The notes: generated from the letters alone by a model not told the origin. A stretch of 64,000 nucleotides of DNA from Halorussus marinus (GCF_004765795.1 NZ_SBIV01000008.1:1-64000); one strand, 5' to 3'; positions 1-9,553 are shown, counted from the first letter of the stretch. Numbers and translations: made by a program.

Positions 1-149
1 TCGGCGCCGGCCCGGACGGCGGCGGCCGCGGCGTGGGCGGCCAGCGGCCGGTCGGCGACCGGCAACATCGGTTTCGGGAGCGACGCCGACAGCGGGCGGA
101 TCCGCGTGCCTTCACCCGCCGCGAGGACGACCGCTTGCGTCCGTGTCAT
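1..149 (-). CDS. Sugar nucleotidyltransferase, N-terminal fragment (cut by window edge)
   Basis: Only the first 49 codons are in the window. They carry the nucleotidyltransferase signature AAGEGTRIRPL followed by LPKPMLPVADRPL, which binds the NTP in enzymes that make NDP-sugars (GlmU, glucose-1-phosphate thymidylyltransferase and relatives). A TATA-like element lies about 25-30 bases upstream of the ATG at 149, so the message is probably leaderless. The gene is divergent from glmS, which supports a role in UDP-N-acetylglucosamine synthesis, but the exact sugar cannot be read from this fragment. Confidence 0.85.
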   Translation of the reverse strand, partial: MTRTQAVVLAAGEGTRIRPLSASLPKPMLPVADRPLAAHAAAAAVRAGA

Positions 150-569
150 CGTCGACACTAACCAGCACGCGATATTTTGTTACCCCCCTCTTGTGGCTCG
201 GTAAGCGTCCGGTACCCGAAACGTGGGCGCACACATCTGACCGGGAAGGCGATCCCGAACGGTCAGCCCGGTGTCGGGACGAATCGGCGCTCGGGCGGGC
301 GTCCGGAGCTTAAGTCGGTCCTACGTCGAGCGTATCAGCGCCTACGACCGGGTCAGCAGGCGTATAACAAAGGGGAGCCGACGCCTCCACTGGAGTATCG
401 CCCGCTCCCCGTTCTTCGGGGCGGTCTGGACGACACAACGTGTGATGGATATGAACTACGGACACCCTAGCCGACTGCCGCTCGACAGACCGCGGGACGC
501 CGTCCCGAGCGAACGCCGTGTCGCGACGAACTCAACTATGACAGGAACGAACTCGACGGGGGCTCACTA
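150..569. other. Long intergenic region and glmS leader
   Basis: No convincing gene is present. The region holds the divergent promoters and several possible hairpins: arms 385-389/390-394, arms 407-411/417-421, and a 6-bp hairpin at 493-507. The stretch 372-378 can also pair with 404-410, which would compete with the 407-421 hairpin. TATA-like elements for glmS occur near 310-316 and 360-370. A ten-codon frame from the ATG at 539 ends in TAA overlapping the glmS ATG. Confidence 0.4.
172..179 (-). promoter_or_regulatory. TATA box of the nucleotidyltransferase gene
   Basis: An A/T-rich stretch (caaaatatc on the minus strand) stands out in G+C-rich sequence 23-30 bases before the ATG at 149, the usual place for a leaderless haloarchaeal promoter. 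Confidence 0.5.
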
Positions 570-2390
570 ATGTGTGGTATCATCGCCCGTATCGGCGGTA
601 ACGACGGCGCGGTCGACGAGTTGCTCACCGGACTCGAGAACCTCGAGTACCGGGGGTACGACTCGGCCGGGCTGGCGGTAAAGAACGGTAGCGGACCCGA
701 AGTGGTCAAACGCGAGGGCGAGATCTCCCACCTGAAGGAGGCTCTCGCCGACGAGGTGCCAGACGGCGGCCTCGGCATCGGTCACACGCGGTGGTCGACC
801 CACGGGCCGCCGACAGATGCCAACGCCCACCCCCACACCGACTGCACCGGCGACGTCGCGATCGTCCACAACGGAATCATCGAGAACTACGACGAGCTCA
901 AATCCGAACTCGCCGACCGCGGCCACGAGTTCACGAGCGACACCGACACCGAGGTCGTCCCCCACCTCGTCGAGGAGGCGCTCGACGACGGTGACGACCC
1001 CGAGACCGCGTTTCGGCGGACTATCGAGAAGCTGTCGGGGAGCTACGCCGTGGCGATGATCACCAGCCACGACCACGCGGTGTACGCGACCCGTCGGGGG
1101 TCGCCGCTGGTGTTGGGCGTCAGCGACGGCGAGTACTTCCTCGCGAGCGACGTGCCCGCGTTCCTCGATTTCACCGACGACGTCGTCTACCTCGACGACG
1201 GCGACGTGGTCGTCGTCGAGCCCGACGGCCACCGGATCACGAGCGCCGACGGCGAGCGGGTCGACCGGGCGATCCGGACGGTCGACTGGGACCCCGAAGA
1301 CGCCGGGAAAGGCGGCTACGACCACTACATGCTCAAGGAGATCCACGAACAGCCCGCCGCGCTCCGCCAGACCCTCCGCGGGCGGGCCGACCCCGCGACC
1401 GGCGAGATCCACCTCGAAGACTTCCCGCCGGGGACCTTCGAGGGCGTGAAGCGGGTCCAGTTCGTCGCCTGTGGCACCTCGTACCACGCGGGGCTGGTCG
1501 GCGCCCAGTTCCTCTCCGAAGGCGGCGTCCCGGCCCAGGCGTTTCTCGCCAGCGAATACGCGACCGCACAGCCACCCGTCGACGAGGAGACGCTGGTGAT
1601 CGGCGTGACCCAGAGCGGCGAGACCGCCGACACGCTGGCGGCCCTGCGGCAGGCCACCGCCAGCGGGGCGCCGACGCTCGCGGTCACGAACGTCGTCGGT
1701 TCGACCGCCGCACGGGAGTGTGACGACGCGCTGTTCATCCGCGCGGGCCCCGAGATCGGCGTCGCCGCGACCAAGACGTTCTCCTCGCAGGTGGTGTCGC
1801 TGGCGCTGCTCGGCGAGCGACTCGTCCGGGACGTGACCGGCACCCGGACCGACGGCGCGCGCGAGCGCCTCGAGGCACTCTCGGAGCTACCGGGCCACGT
1901 CCAGCAGATCCTCGATTACACGAGCGCCCGACGGGTCGCCGCGGAGTACCGCGACAGCGACGCCTACTTCTTCATCGGTCGCGGATCGGTGTTCCCGGTC
2001 GCCCTGGAGGGCGCGCTGAAGTTCAAGGAGATCTCCTACGAGCACGCCGAGGGGTTCGCGGCCGGCGAACTCAAGCACGGGCCGCTCGCGCTGGTGACCC
2101 CCGACACCCCGGTCTTCGCGGTGTTCACCGGTCGGAACGACGAGAAGACGCTGGGCAACGTCAAGGAGGCCGAGGCGCGGGGCGCGCCCGTGGTCGCGAT
2201 CGCCCGCGGCGACGCCGACGGCGCCCGCCAGTACGCCGACGACGTGCTGACGATCCCGGACACCCATCCAGACGTGGCGGGCGTGCTGGCGAACGTCCAG
2301 CTCCAGTTGCTGTCGTACTACGCCGCCGACCTGCTCGATCGACCGATCGACAAGCCGAGAAACCTCGCGAAGAGCGTCACCGTCGAGTAG
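570..2390 (+). CDS. glmS: Glutamine--fructose-6-phosphate aminotransferase (isomerizing)
   Basis: Makes glucosamine-6-phosphate from fructose-6-phosphate and glutamine, the first step to UDP-GlcNAc, in the cytoplasm. The protein has 606 residues, the normal family length. It begins MCGIIARIGG, so Cys2 becomes the N-terminal nucleophile of the glutaminase domain (about 1-230). Two SIS sugar-isomerase domains follow: ACGTSYHAG near residue 300 and GRGSVFPVALEGALKF near 470. The C-terminus RNLAKSVTVE is typical of the family. The start is fixed by Cys2. Confidence 0.98.
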   Translation: MCGIIARIGGNDGAVDELLTGLENLEYRGYDSAGLAVKNGSGPEVVKREGEISHLKEALADEVPDGGLGIGHTRWSTHGPPTDANAHPHTDCTGDVAIVHNGIIENYDELKSELADRGHEFTSDTDTEVVPHLVEEALDDGDDPETAFRRTIEKLSGSYAVAMITSHDHAVYATRRGSPLVLGVSDGEYFLASDVPAFLDFTDDVVYLDDGDVVVVEPDGHRITSADGERVDRAIRTVDWDPEDAGKGGYDHYMLKEIHEQPAALRQTLRGRADPATGEIHLEDFPPGTFEGVKRVQFVACGTSYHAGLVGAQFLSEGGVPAQAFLASEYATAQPPVDEETLVIGVTQSGETADTLAALRQATASGAPTLAVTNVVGSTAARECDDALFIRAGPEIGVAATKTFSSQVVSLALLGERLVRDVTGTRTDGARERLEALSELPGHVQQILDYTSARRVAAEYRDSDAYFFIGRGSVFPVALEGALKFKEISYEHAEGFAAGELKHGPLALVTPDTPVFAVFTGRNDEKTLGNVKEAEARGAPVVAIARGDADGARQYADDVLTIPDTHPDVAGVLANVQLQLLSYYAADLLDRPIDKPRNLAKSVTVE

Positions 2391-2469
2391 GAAACACCCG
2401 ATTACCGTGGAGAACGCTTCTGAACGGTCGGACCGATTTACTCGCCGAGGCTCCGATAGATTCGCTACG

Positions 2470-3417
2470 ATGGGGTCTGTCGTACTCTCGCTCGATGCGG
2501 AACTCGCGTGGGGCTTCCACGATCACGACGAACTGGCCGAGGACCGGGTCTCGGCGGCTCGCGAGTCGTGGCTCGGGCTGTTGGAACTGTTCGACGACTT
2601 CGACGTGCCCGCGACGTGGGCCGTGGTAGGCCACCTCATGCTCGACAGTTGCGACGGCGAGCACGCCGGCCACCCGACCCCCGACGGCTGGTTCGAGCGC
2701 GACCCCGGGAGCTGGGAGGGCCGCGACGACCGGTGGTACGGCTCGAAGCTGGTCGACGCGATCGAGGCCGCCGACGCGGACCACGAGATCGGGAGCCACA
2801 CCTTCTCGCACGTCGAGTTCGGGCACACGACCCGCGAGATCGCCGCCGCCGAGATGCGCGAGTGCGTCGAGATCGCCGAGGACCGCGGCAGTTCGGTCGA
2901 CTCGGTCGTCTTCCCCCGAAACTACGTCGGTCACCGGGACGTGCTTGCGGCCTACGGCGTCACGTCCTACCGAGGGACCAAACCCAGACGGTGGTACGAC
3001 CGCGGCCCGCTCGGGTCGGCCGCGAAGCTCCTGGGCTGGCCGACCGGCGCGGTCTCGCCCACGATGGTCATCCCGGAGATCGACGAGTACGGACTGGTGA
3101 ACGTGCCGGCGTCGCTCTACCTGTTCGGCTTCGAGGGGCGAGCGCGCTCGGCGGTCGAACGGGCGACCGGCGATCCGGTCGTCGAGATGGCCCGCCGAGG
3201 TATCGACCGGGCGTCGACCGGCGACGGCGTGTTCCACATGTGGCTCCATCCGAACAACCTGACCGACGAGCGGGACTTCGACCGGATGAGGGCGATCCTC
3301 GAACACCTCGCCGCGGTCCGAGACCGGACGCCGCTCACCGTCGAGACGATGGGCGAGATCGCCGCGGACCTCAAAGACGACGAGCCCCTGCCGCGCGAGC
3401 CGATCGGCCCCCGGTAA
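2470..3417 (+). CDS. Polysaccharide deacetylase family protein (NodB-like)
   Basis: A 315-residue protein whose first strand, VVLSLDAELAWGF, carries the metal-binding Asp of the NodB fold. GSHTFSHVEF supplies the two metal-ligand histidines and MWLHPNNL the late conserved histidine region. Such enzymes remove acetyl groups from N-acetylated sugars or related C-N bonds. Placement right after glmS fits a role in amino-sugar or surface glycan metabolism. I chose the ATG at 2470 because the domain starts there; an in-frame GTG at 2407 would add 21 unconserved-looking residues. The substrate is unknown. Confidence 0.85.
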   Translation: MGSVVLSLDAELAWGFHDHDELAEDRVSAARESWLGLLELFDDFDVPATWAVVGHLMLDSCDGEHAGHPTPDGWFERDPGSWEGRDDRWYGSKLVDAIEAADADHEIGSHTFSHVEFGHTTREIAAAEMRECVEIAEDRGSSVDSVVFPRNYVGHRDVLAAYGVTSYRGTKPRRWYDRGPLGSAAKLLGWPTGAVSPTMVIPEIDEYGLVNVPASLYLFGFEGRARSAVERATGDPVVEMARRGIDRASTGDGVFHMWLHPNNLTDERDFDRMRAILEHLAAVRDRTPLTVETMGEIAADLKDDEPLPREPIGPR

Positions 3418-3519
3418 CGCGGCGTTCCGCGAGAAGCCGTCTCACCGATGGAGTTCGTCCGCGCGCCGCGAGAAGCGAGTCTCGCTCGACGGTGCGTGCC
3501 GGGCGAGTTGTCACGAGAG

Positions 3520-3604
3520 CGGAAGGGGCGGGAGTCGAACCACGCGAAGCCTGTCGGGCTGCCACCGGAAAACCGGTGGCGCTCTACCACTGAGCTACCC
3601 TTCC
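3520..3604 (-). tRNA. tRNA-like gene with abnormal anticodon and T arms (possible pseudogene)
   Basis: Read on the minus strand, the ends form a perfect 7-bp acceptor stem (GGAAGGG with CCCTTCC) with G as discriminator. The D arm GCTC..GAGC is perfect, and TTCGACT is a good T loop. Three things are wrong. The anticodon arm is an 8-bp perfect stem closed by TTTT, so no normal 7-base loop forms. The T stem pairs only if one T is bulged (GCG-T-GG with CCCGC). A 16-base variable region with a GCC/GGC stem gives class II length (85 nt). If any anticodon is used it would be UUU or UUC. Not a recognised haloarchaeal isoacceptor. Confidence 0.5.
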
Positions 3605-3727
3605 ACGGTCGTCAGTTCGTATCGCGGTGTCTTTGTCATGTTTAGCGCGGACGGAAGTAACCGTTTCGCTACGTTTGGGGATCGCGGGCGTCCGCTCTGT
3701 ATCGGTGGGGCGACGAGCGGTGGGCCC

Positions 3728-4582
3728 TCAGGTGTTGACCGACTCGATGCGGTCGCTGACGACCAACTGCCCCTGCGCGGTCAGCGACACGCCCTTCTGG
3801 CCCTCCTCGATTAGCCCCTCGTCCGTGAGGTCGTTGAGGACCATCGTGACCTGACTCGAGTCGAGCCCCAACATCCCGGCGAGGTCCCCGCTGGTCGCGC
3901 CGGAGTAGATAGCGACCAGCGCCTCCATCGCGTCCTCCGAGAGCTCGACGTCTTCGACCTCGCGGGCGAGTTCGGAGTACTCCAGCCGGAGGTATCGGCC
4001 GAGCAGGTTGAGTTTGCGCTCGCTCTGGAGCGTAAACTCCGAGGTGACCGACTGGCCCTCCTCGGCGTGGCGCAACACGATCACCTGCTCGCTCTCACGT
4101 TCTTCTTTCTGGAAGTAGGTGACGTTGGCGAGCTCGACGGTCATCGATCCGGGTCCCTCGAACCGGACCGTTCCGGGCGCGATCCGGAGCTTGGCGGGGC
4201 GAAACGTCGCGTCGGTCACTCGACCGCCCACCCGAGCGGGGTGTTTGACTTTCGCCTTCGATCCGGTGAGCTCGGCCTTGAACAAGACGGTCTTGAACCG
4301 CGAGACCTCCTCGGAGCCAGCCTCGACGACCGCCGTCCGCCGGGCGTCGCCGTCACGGTACGCGATCGTGATGGTGTCTTGAAAGAACGATTCGAGGTCG
4401 CCGGGGACGTGGCCGACGTTGACGTCGAAGATCGCCGTGAGGGGGATCGTGGTCTTGGAGTCGTCGGTCGCCATCACCAGCCGCTTTTTGCTCAACACGA
4501 TGCGACCCCGGACGGGCTCGGGGGTGTCGAACGTGTCGAGGGTGAAGCGCGCGACGAAGTCGGCGATGACCTTTTCGGACAT
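3728..4582 (-). CDS. cheF: Archaeal taxis protein CheF
   Basis: Euryarchaeal adaptor that links the chemotaxis system (CheY, CheD, CheC) to the archaellum switch proteins ArlCE and ArlD. The 284-residue protein begins MSEKVIADFVARFTLD, typical of the family, and ends in a winged-helix-like segment (GLDSSQVTMVLNDLTDEGLI). It is the last gene of the minus-strand arl-che cluster, 83 bases after arlJ. The ATG at 4582 is preferred over one at 4627, because an A/T-rich TATA-like stretch at 4640-4651 would place the transcript start near 4620, inside the longer version. Confidence 0.9.
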   Translation of the reverse strand: MSEKVIADFVARFTLDTFDTPEPVRGRIVLSKKRLVMATDDSKTTIPLTAIFDVNVGHVPGDLESFFQDTITIAYRDGDARRTAVVEAGSEEVSRFKTVLFKAELTGSKAKVKHPARVGGRVTDATFRPAKLRIAPGTVRFEGPGSMTVELANVTYFQKEERESEQVIVLRHAEEGQSVTSEFTLQSERKLNLLGRYLRLEYSELAREVEDVELSEDAMEALVAIYSGATSGDLAGMLGLDSSQVTMVLNDLTDEGLIEEGQKGVSLTAQGQLVVSDRIESVNT

Positions 4583-4665
4583 GGTTGGTCGAGACCCGGC
4601 GAGTCGGCCGTCTCGTTGGACGGACATTCGAACAGGATGTACATATTTTTTCGGTTCGCCGCCGG

Positions 4666-6393
4666 TCAGACGTTCAGGAACGAGCCCACGACGAACTGAG
4701 TGAACACCGCGATCACGCTCGACACCCAGGTCAACAACACGTAGTGGACGTAGGTGTTGACCTTGTGACCGCCGTCGGCGATCCGGATCATCAGCGACGA
4801 CAGGATGGAGTTGAGCAGGATAATAATCAACAACAGGTATTCGATGGTCTGGATATCGTACACCTCAGTGTGGATGATGGTGCCGAAGTCGAACTGTGCG
4901 GTATTCAGTCCGATCGACATCCCTGCCAGCACATCGACGATTTCGAGTCCGATGAAAAAGGCAAACGTCGACGCCGCCGTGATGCCGTAGAGGACGCCGA
5001 TGAGCGTCACCGTCGACTGGGTGCGCCGCTCCCGGAGTTGAAGCACCTCGTTCATGTTACTCGAGATGAGCTCGCCCAGCTTCTTCGGATCGCCACCCAT
5101 CTGGCGGCCGATCAGGAACATCTCGCTGAACTTCTGGATGAGGTACGACCGCGACTCGGCCGTGAAGTGGCGCCACGCCAGTTCCGCTTCGATCCGCATG
5201 TTGAGCCGCTTGTAGAGGTCGTCGACGTTGTCGGTCAGCGCGCCGAAGTTCTTGCCGCGCAGGCTCTCGAGAACTTTCGTCGTCGTGCTCTGTTTCGCGG
5301 TCTCGGTCGCGCCGAGCGCCCGGATGAAGCTGGTGAACTCCTCGTCGCGCTCCTTGATCTCCTCTTCTTCGCTCCGGACGACGATACCCGGGATCAAAAG
5401 CGGCGTGGTCGGGATCGCGGCGAAGAACGGCAGCGGGATCGAGTCGGGGTCGATGCCGGTCTGGCCCATCAACACCAGCAGACAGACGGCGATAGCCACG
5501 AGCGTGAGCACCACGCCGACCGCGACGGCGATGCGAATCCGCCACTCCGAGCCGGTCGTCCGGTGCTCGGGGTGAAACCACACCGGATCGTACGGGGCGG
5601 TGTTCCGGATCAGCAGCAGGAAACCCGTCTGAACGAACGCGAACAGCAATACAACGGCTCCGACCGTCATCGTCGGGTTCGTACCGGTCAGGATGGGCAG
5701 AACCGTAGCGAACACGAGCGCGAACGTCACCGAGAGCACCATCGAGAGGTAGAGGTCTTTCATCACTTCGAGGTTCTGAAGCGAACCCTCGTAGATCGTG
5801 ACGTAGTTTTGGATGACCACGTCCTGCTCGCTCAGCAGAAAGTCCTGGATCTCCTGGCCGGCGTTGATGGTGTAGGCGAGGCGGTCGAGGAAGTCGGCGA
5901 ACGGCTTGCTCGGTGACTTGTCCGCTCGGATTCGGAGCGCGTCGTCGAGGCTCTGATTCCAGGTGTCGACCAGTTGCGTTATCCGGCGCATCTCCTCGGA
6001 GAGCGCGCCGTACTCCTCTTCCTCACCGAGCGTCCGGAACACCTCGACGCGGTCGATGTTCGCGGTCGAGAGGATCGTCATGTGGGTGATAAACAGGTGA
6101 AGGCGATCCTCGATCTCCTTGCGCTTCTGATCGCGCAGGATCTTGGGGTAGATGACCGCGACGACCAGCGCGAGCGTTCCGAGCAGCGGAATCGGCACCG
6201 AGACGAGTAGGGGAAAGTCGGTGATGACGAAGACCGCGACGCTGAGCACGAAAAACAGGATCGACGGCCCGACGACCACCGCGAGGTACCGGGAGACTGG
6301 CGTCTCCATCTGCTGGTAGGACTCGACCGTCGAGGAGGCGAAGCCTGCGAGGAGGTCTTTCGCGTTCGACGCGGGTTGTTCGGTGCCTGCCAT
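4666..6393 (-). CDS. arlJ: Archaellum assembly membrane protein ArlJ (FlaJ)
   Basis: Integral membrane platform of the archaellum motor, related to type IV pilus PilC/TadC proteins and partner of the ATPase ArlI. It has 575 residues with several hydrophobic segments and large cytoplasmic loops. The conserved block EMFLIGRQMGGDPKKLGELI matches the second T2SSF-like domain. It follows arlI after a 150-base gap that contains an A/T-rich element (6440-6449, about 50 bases before the ATG), so arlJ and cheF may have an extra promoter. Confidence 0.95.
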   Translation of the reverse strand: MAGTEQPASNAKDLLAGFASSTVESYQQMETPVSRYLAVVVGPSILFFVLSVAVFVITDFPLLVSVPIPLLGTLALVVAVIYPKILRDQKRKEIEDRLHLFITHMTILSTANIDRVEVFRTLGEEEEYGALSEEMRRITQLVDTWNQSLDDALRIRADKSPSKPFADFLDRLAYTINAGQEIQDFLLSEQDVVIQNYVTIYEGSLQNLEVMKDLYLSMVLSVTFALVFATVLPILTGTNPTMTVGAVVLLFAFVQTGFLLLIRNTAPYDPVWFHPEHRTTGSEWRIRIAVAVGVVLTLVAIAVCLLVLMGQTGIDPDSIPLPFFAAIPTTPLLIPGIVVRSEEEEIKERDEEFTSFIRALGATETAKQSTTTKVLESLRGKNFGALTDNVDDLYKRLNMRIEAELAWRHFTAESRSYLIQKFSEMFLIGRQMGGDPKKLGELISSNMNEVLQLRERRTQSTVTLIGVLYGITAASTFAFFIGLEIVDVLAGMSIGLNTAQFDFGTIIHTEVYDIQTIEYLLLIIILLNSILSSLMIRIADGGHKVNTYVHYVLLTWVSSVIAVFTQFVVGSFLNV

Positions 6394-6543
6394 GGTCGTC
6401 GAGAGTCGAGTCGTGTTCGCGGGATTTAGGCCCCACCGTCATAAATCTTGTAAGCCGGGAACGTCGATCCAAAACACGGTGCGAGCGGGGCTCGGGCGCC
6501 GAAACCCACAGACAGACCGCAATCGGTATAGGGCAGACTCCGA

Positions 6544-8325
6544 CTAGTCGAACGACCGGTGGATGTCGAACGGGAGCCCATCGACGCCGTCGCGCTGGAA
6601 CGCCTCGATGGCTTCGTTGACCTCGTGGTAGCCGAGGATGTTCTCCTCGATCATGCGCTCGAACAGCTCCGCCCGGAAATCGAGTTCGTTGTAGATGTCG
6701 CGGGTGTTCTCGTACCCGAGCAGGGTCGCGATCTGCTCTTCGAGCACGAAGGAGTTGTTCATCCCCTGGAAGACGATCTCGTCCTCGACGGGGTCCCAGT
6801 AGAACGCCTGTCGGGTGACGACCCCGCCCATCTCCTTCGAGTAGCCCTCGATCTCCTGGACCGACGTGACCCGGCGCAACACGTCGTCGCCCTGCTTGAC
6901 GCGGTTCTGGAACAGCGCGACGTCGGCGTTGTCCATGAACGTCTCGGGGATGTTGATCGGGTCGCCGGTGAACCGCTGGATCATCGAGACGATGTCGCTC
7001 GCGTGGAACGTCAGCATCACTGGGTGGCCGGTCTGGGCCGCCTGGAACGCCATTCGACCCTCCTCGCCACGCACCTCCCCGACGATGATGTAGTCGGGGC
7101 GCGACCGGAGCGCGGCCGCGACGAGGTCGAACATGTCGACGTCCGAGGAATCCTCGCCGCCGCCCTCCCGAGTGAGCAACTGCTGCCAGGTGTCGTGGGG
7201 CGGCAGGACCTCGGCGGTGTCCTCCGCGGTGTAGATCTTCGAGTCCCGCGGGATGAACGACATGATACAGTTCAGCGTCGTCGTCTTCCCGGACGCCGTC
7301 TCCCCGACGACGAACACGGTCTGTTCGTTCTCCAGACAGAGCCAGAGGTACGCCGCCAGCTTCGGCGACAGCGTCCCCCACTTGGTAATCTGGGCGACCG
7401 ACAGCGGCGTACCCTCGCCCTGCCGGATGGTGAGGCTCGGGCCCTTCAGGCTCACGTCGTCGGAGTAGATGATGTTGATACGCGACCCGTCGGGCAGCGT
7501 CGAGTCGACGATGGGGTCGGAGTCAGAAACCGGGTCGCCGATGCGTTCGCCCATGTTTCGGAGCCAGTTGTCGAACTGCTCGGGCGTCCCGAAGTCGACG
7601 CTGGTTCCCAACATCCCGAACGTGCCGTGGTCGACGTACGTCTCGTGGGGGCCGATGACGTGAATGTCCTCGTTTGCGGGGTCGCGCATGATGGGTTCGA
7701 GCGGCCCGAACCCCACGATGTCGCGGTTCAGCCGATACCGGATGTTCTCGTAGGTCTGCTCGGAGACCTCGTAGGTGCCGATGTTCGTCAGCTCTTTGAC
7801 CGTTCGGACGACGTCCTCGGTCGAGAACGACCGGACGCCCTGCTTGAAGTCGTTGTACGAGACTTCCTTGATCCACTGGAGGATCTCCTGGGGCGAGAGG
7901 TTGGTGACGCTTCGGCCCGCGCCCCCGTCGCCGTCGTTGATCGCGACCGTTTCGTCGAGCAACTCCTCGATGCGGTCGTCGTACTCGGACTCGTTTGCGG
8001 GCGCGGGCTTGTTCACACTCCGTTCGAGGATCTGACTCCGAACGTTGCCGAACAGCTCTTGTTCGGTCCCCGAGAGGTCGGGCTCGACCGCGTAGTACTC
8101 GGTGTCCTGACCCACGTCGCCGTAGATGTGACAGTAGATGGGACCGCCGACGGGGTAGATCACGTTCGGCTTGTCGGCCTCCCACTCGTCGGAGGGTTCG
8201 TCGATGAGTCGGGGGAACTCCCCGGTGAACTGCTTGAACCGCTTGAGGTAGTCCCGCAGGTGGGGCCGGCGCATGGCGACTTCCCGAAGGTCGTCTTGAA
8301 TCTGTGCGGTCCCGTGTTCGGTCAT
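6544..8325 (-). CDS. arlI: Archaellum motor ATPase ArlI (FlaI)
   Basis: Hexameric type II/IV secretion-superfamily ATPase that powers archaellum assembly and rotation. It has 593 residues. The Walker A motif GETASGKTT lies near residue 340, and the Walker B region reads RSRPDYIIVGEVRGEE, followed by FQAAQTGHPVMLTFHA with the conserved histidine. The N-terminal part (MTEHGTAQIQDDLREVAMRR) matches haloarchaeal ArlI. It starts 8 bases after arlH ends. Confidence 0.97.
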   Translation of the reverse strand: MTEHGTAQIQDDLREVAMRRPHLRDYLKRFKQFTGEFPRLIDEPSDEWEADKPNVIYPVGGPIYCHIYGDVGQDTEYYAVEPDLSGTEQELFGNVRSQILERSVNKPAPANESEYDDRIEELLDETVAINDGDGGAGRSVTNLSPQEILQWIKEVSYNDFKQGVRSFSTEDVVRTVKELTNIGTYEVSEQTYENIRYRLNRDIVGFGPLEPIMRDPANEDIHVIGPHETYVDHGTFGMLGTSVDFGTPEQFDNWLRNMGERIGDPVSDSDPIVDSTLPDGSRINIIYSDDVSLKGPSLTIRQGEGTPLSVAQITKWGTLSPKLAAYLWLCLENEQTVFVVGETASGKTTTLNCIMSFIPRDSKIYTAEDTAEVLPPHDTWQQLLTREGGGEDSSDVDMFDLVAAALRSRPDYIIVGEVRGEEGRMAFQAAQTGHPVMLTFHASDIVSMIQRFTGDPINIPETFMDNADVALFQNRVKQGDDVLRRVTSVQEIEGYSKEMGGVVTRQAFYWDPVEDEIVFQGMNNSFVLEEQIATLLGYENTRDIYNELDFRAELFERMIEENILGYHEVNEAIEAFQRDGVDGLPFDIHRSFD

Positions 8326-8333
8326 GGTGGTCC

Positions 8334-9101
8334 TTACGCCACGCTACGGCTCTCGATGACGATTCCGGCGTCGGCGCGCACCGAGAACCCGATGGTGTCG
8401 CCGACCTGTTCGCCCATCCCGGCGAACCGCTTGACGGAGATGTTCCGTCGTACGTCGTTGCCGACCTCGACCATCTGAAGCTCCATGAACACGTCCGCGA
8501 TGGCCCGGAAGGGTCCGATCGCCTCCTCGTCGACCGTCGACGGGTCGACCGTCAGGACGATGACCTTCCCCTGCGAGACCAGATCGCGGAAAAAGGAGAT
8601 GATCTCGAGGGCCGCCTGACGCTCCTCGTTCTGTCGAATGAGCGCCTCGAACATGGGGTCGTTGCGGAGGATGGCGTCGAAGGTGTCGATGACGACCACG
8701 TCGGCGTTCCACATCGCCTCGGCGTTCATCAGCCGATTGAGCAGTTCCTTGCGATTCCCCTCGTCGTCTTCGTCCGGACGGGTGAGCCGCCGGCCGCTAC
8801 CGGTGTCGACGTCGGCGTGAAGGAACAGGAGGCGCTCGTCGAGGAGGTGGTCCTCGACGCCGTACGACAGCGAGTGCATCTGGTCGATGAACCCGCCGAT
8901 GGTGAGTTCGGTCGACAACAGCGTGACCGAGTGACCCGTCTCGCAGAGCCCGTAGCTGAACCGCTGGCTCATCGCGGACTTGCCGGCCCCGTAGTCGCCC
9001 TCGATGAGGATGATCGAGCCGCGGGGGATGCCGCCCCCGAGTTCGTGGTTCAGTCGGTCGTGGTCTTCGAGGCCGAGCGAGTAGAGATTGTCTCGTGTCA
9101 T
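8334..9101 (-). CDS. arlH: Archaellum ATP-binding protein ArlH (FlaH)
   Basis: RecA/KaiC-like regulator that binds ArlI and ArlJ in the archaellum motor. It has 255 residues, with Walker [10 protein letters not shown] at residues 34-42 and a Walker B-like strand [10 protein letters not shown]. The stop of arlG overlaps its ATG by four bases (ATGA), showing translational coupling within the operon. Confidence 0.96.
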   Translation of the reverse strand: MTRDNLYSLGLEDHDRLNHELGGGIPRGSIILIEGDYGAGKSAMSQRFSYGLCETGHSVTLLSTELTIGGFIDQMHSLSYGVEDHLLDERLLFLHADVDTGSGRRLTRPDEDDEGNRKELLNRLMNAEAMWNADVVVIDTFDAILRNDPMFEALIRQNEERQAALEIISFFRDLVSQGKVIVLTVDPSTVDEEAIGPFRAIADVFMELQMVEVGNDVRRNISVKRFAGMGEQVGDTIGFSVRADAGIVIESRSVA

Positions 9102-9553
9102 GTTCGGAACTCAAGCACCTCCTCGTCGTTGTTGACGATGACGGTCACGCGGTGGTCGCCGGCGCCGAGCCCGCTGTCGAGCGGTATTTCCAACCTAGCG
9201 ACGTTTCCGACCCGCCACGCCTCGCCGTCGAGGACTTCCACCGTAACGTCTACCTGATACGTGCCGTCTACCAGCACTTCAATCTGGTCACTGTCGGCGG
9301 GGAGATCCAACGACCCGGTGTTTTTCACCAGCACGGTCACCGTGTTGCTACCGTCGTCGTAAATCGCGTCGGTGCTCGCGGGATCGCTGATGATCTCGAC
9401 GTCGGTTCGGACGTCTTGGGAGACATCGAGGCTCCGGTCGCCGAGCGCCGACGACAGCCGCTGGACGCCCTGCGTGAACGTCCCCGCGACGCTCGCCGCG
9501 ATGAGCAGGCTCGCGATGAACAGGATGAGGTGGGAACTGGAGACGCTCGCCAT
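9098..9553 (-). CDS. arlG: Archaellum stator protein ArlG (FlaG)
   Basis: A 151-residue protein with one N-terminal membrane helix ([20 protein letters not shown]) and an extracytoplasmic beta-rich domain (DIEV-like repeats ending in DEEVLEFRT). ArlG and ArlF form the anchor that binds the S-layer. It abuts arlF and overlaps arlH by four bases. Confidence 0.93.
   Translation of the reverse strand: MASVSSSHLILFIASLLIAASVAGTFTQGVQRLSSALGDRSLDVSQDVRTDVEIISDPASTDAIYDDGSNTVTVLVKNTGSLDLPADSDQIEVLVDGTYQVDVTVEVLDGEAWRVGNVARLEIPLDSGLGAGDHRVTVIVNNDEEVLEFRT

Noticed and set aside
177..570. Two overlapping 97-99 codon frames before glmS
   Set aside because: Composition is not acidic like haloarchaeal proteins, no promoter fits, and they overlap the probable glmS control region.
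2407..2469. GTG start 63 bases upstream for the deacetylase
   Set aside because: The added 21 residues are not part of the NodB domain; the ATG at 2470 starts exactly at the first conserved strand. It stays possible.
4585..5916. A 443-codon plus-strand frame opposite arlJ
   Set aside because: It is the G+C-driven shadow of arlJ on the other strand; it has no family features and runs through the cheF-arlJ gap.
6559..8478. A 639-codon plus-strand frame opposite arlI
   Set aside because: Antisense shadow of a well-recognised ATPase gene; composition is Val/Asp/Leu-rich without any motif.
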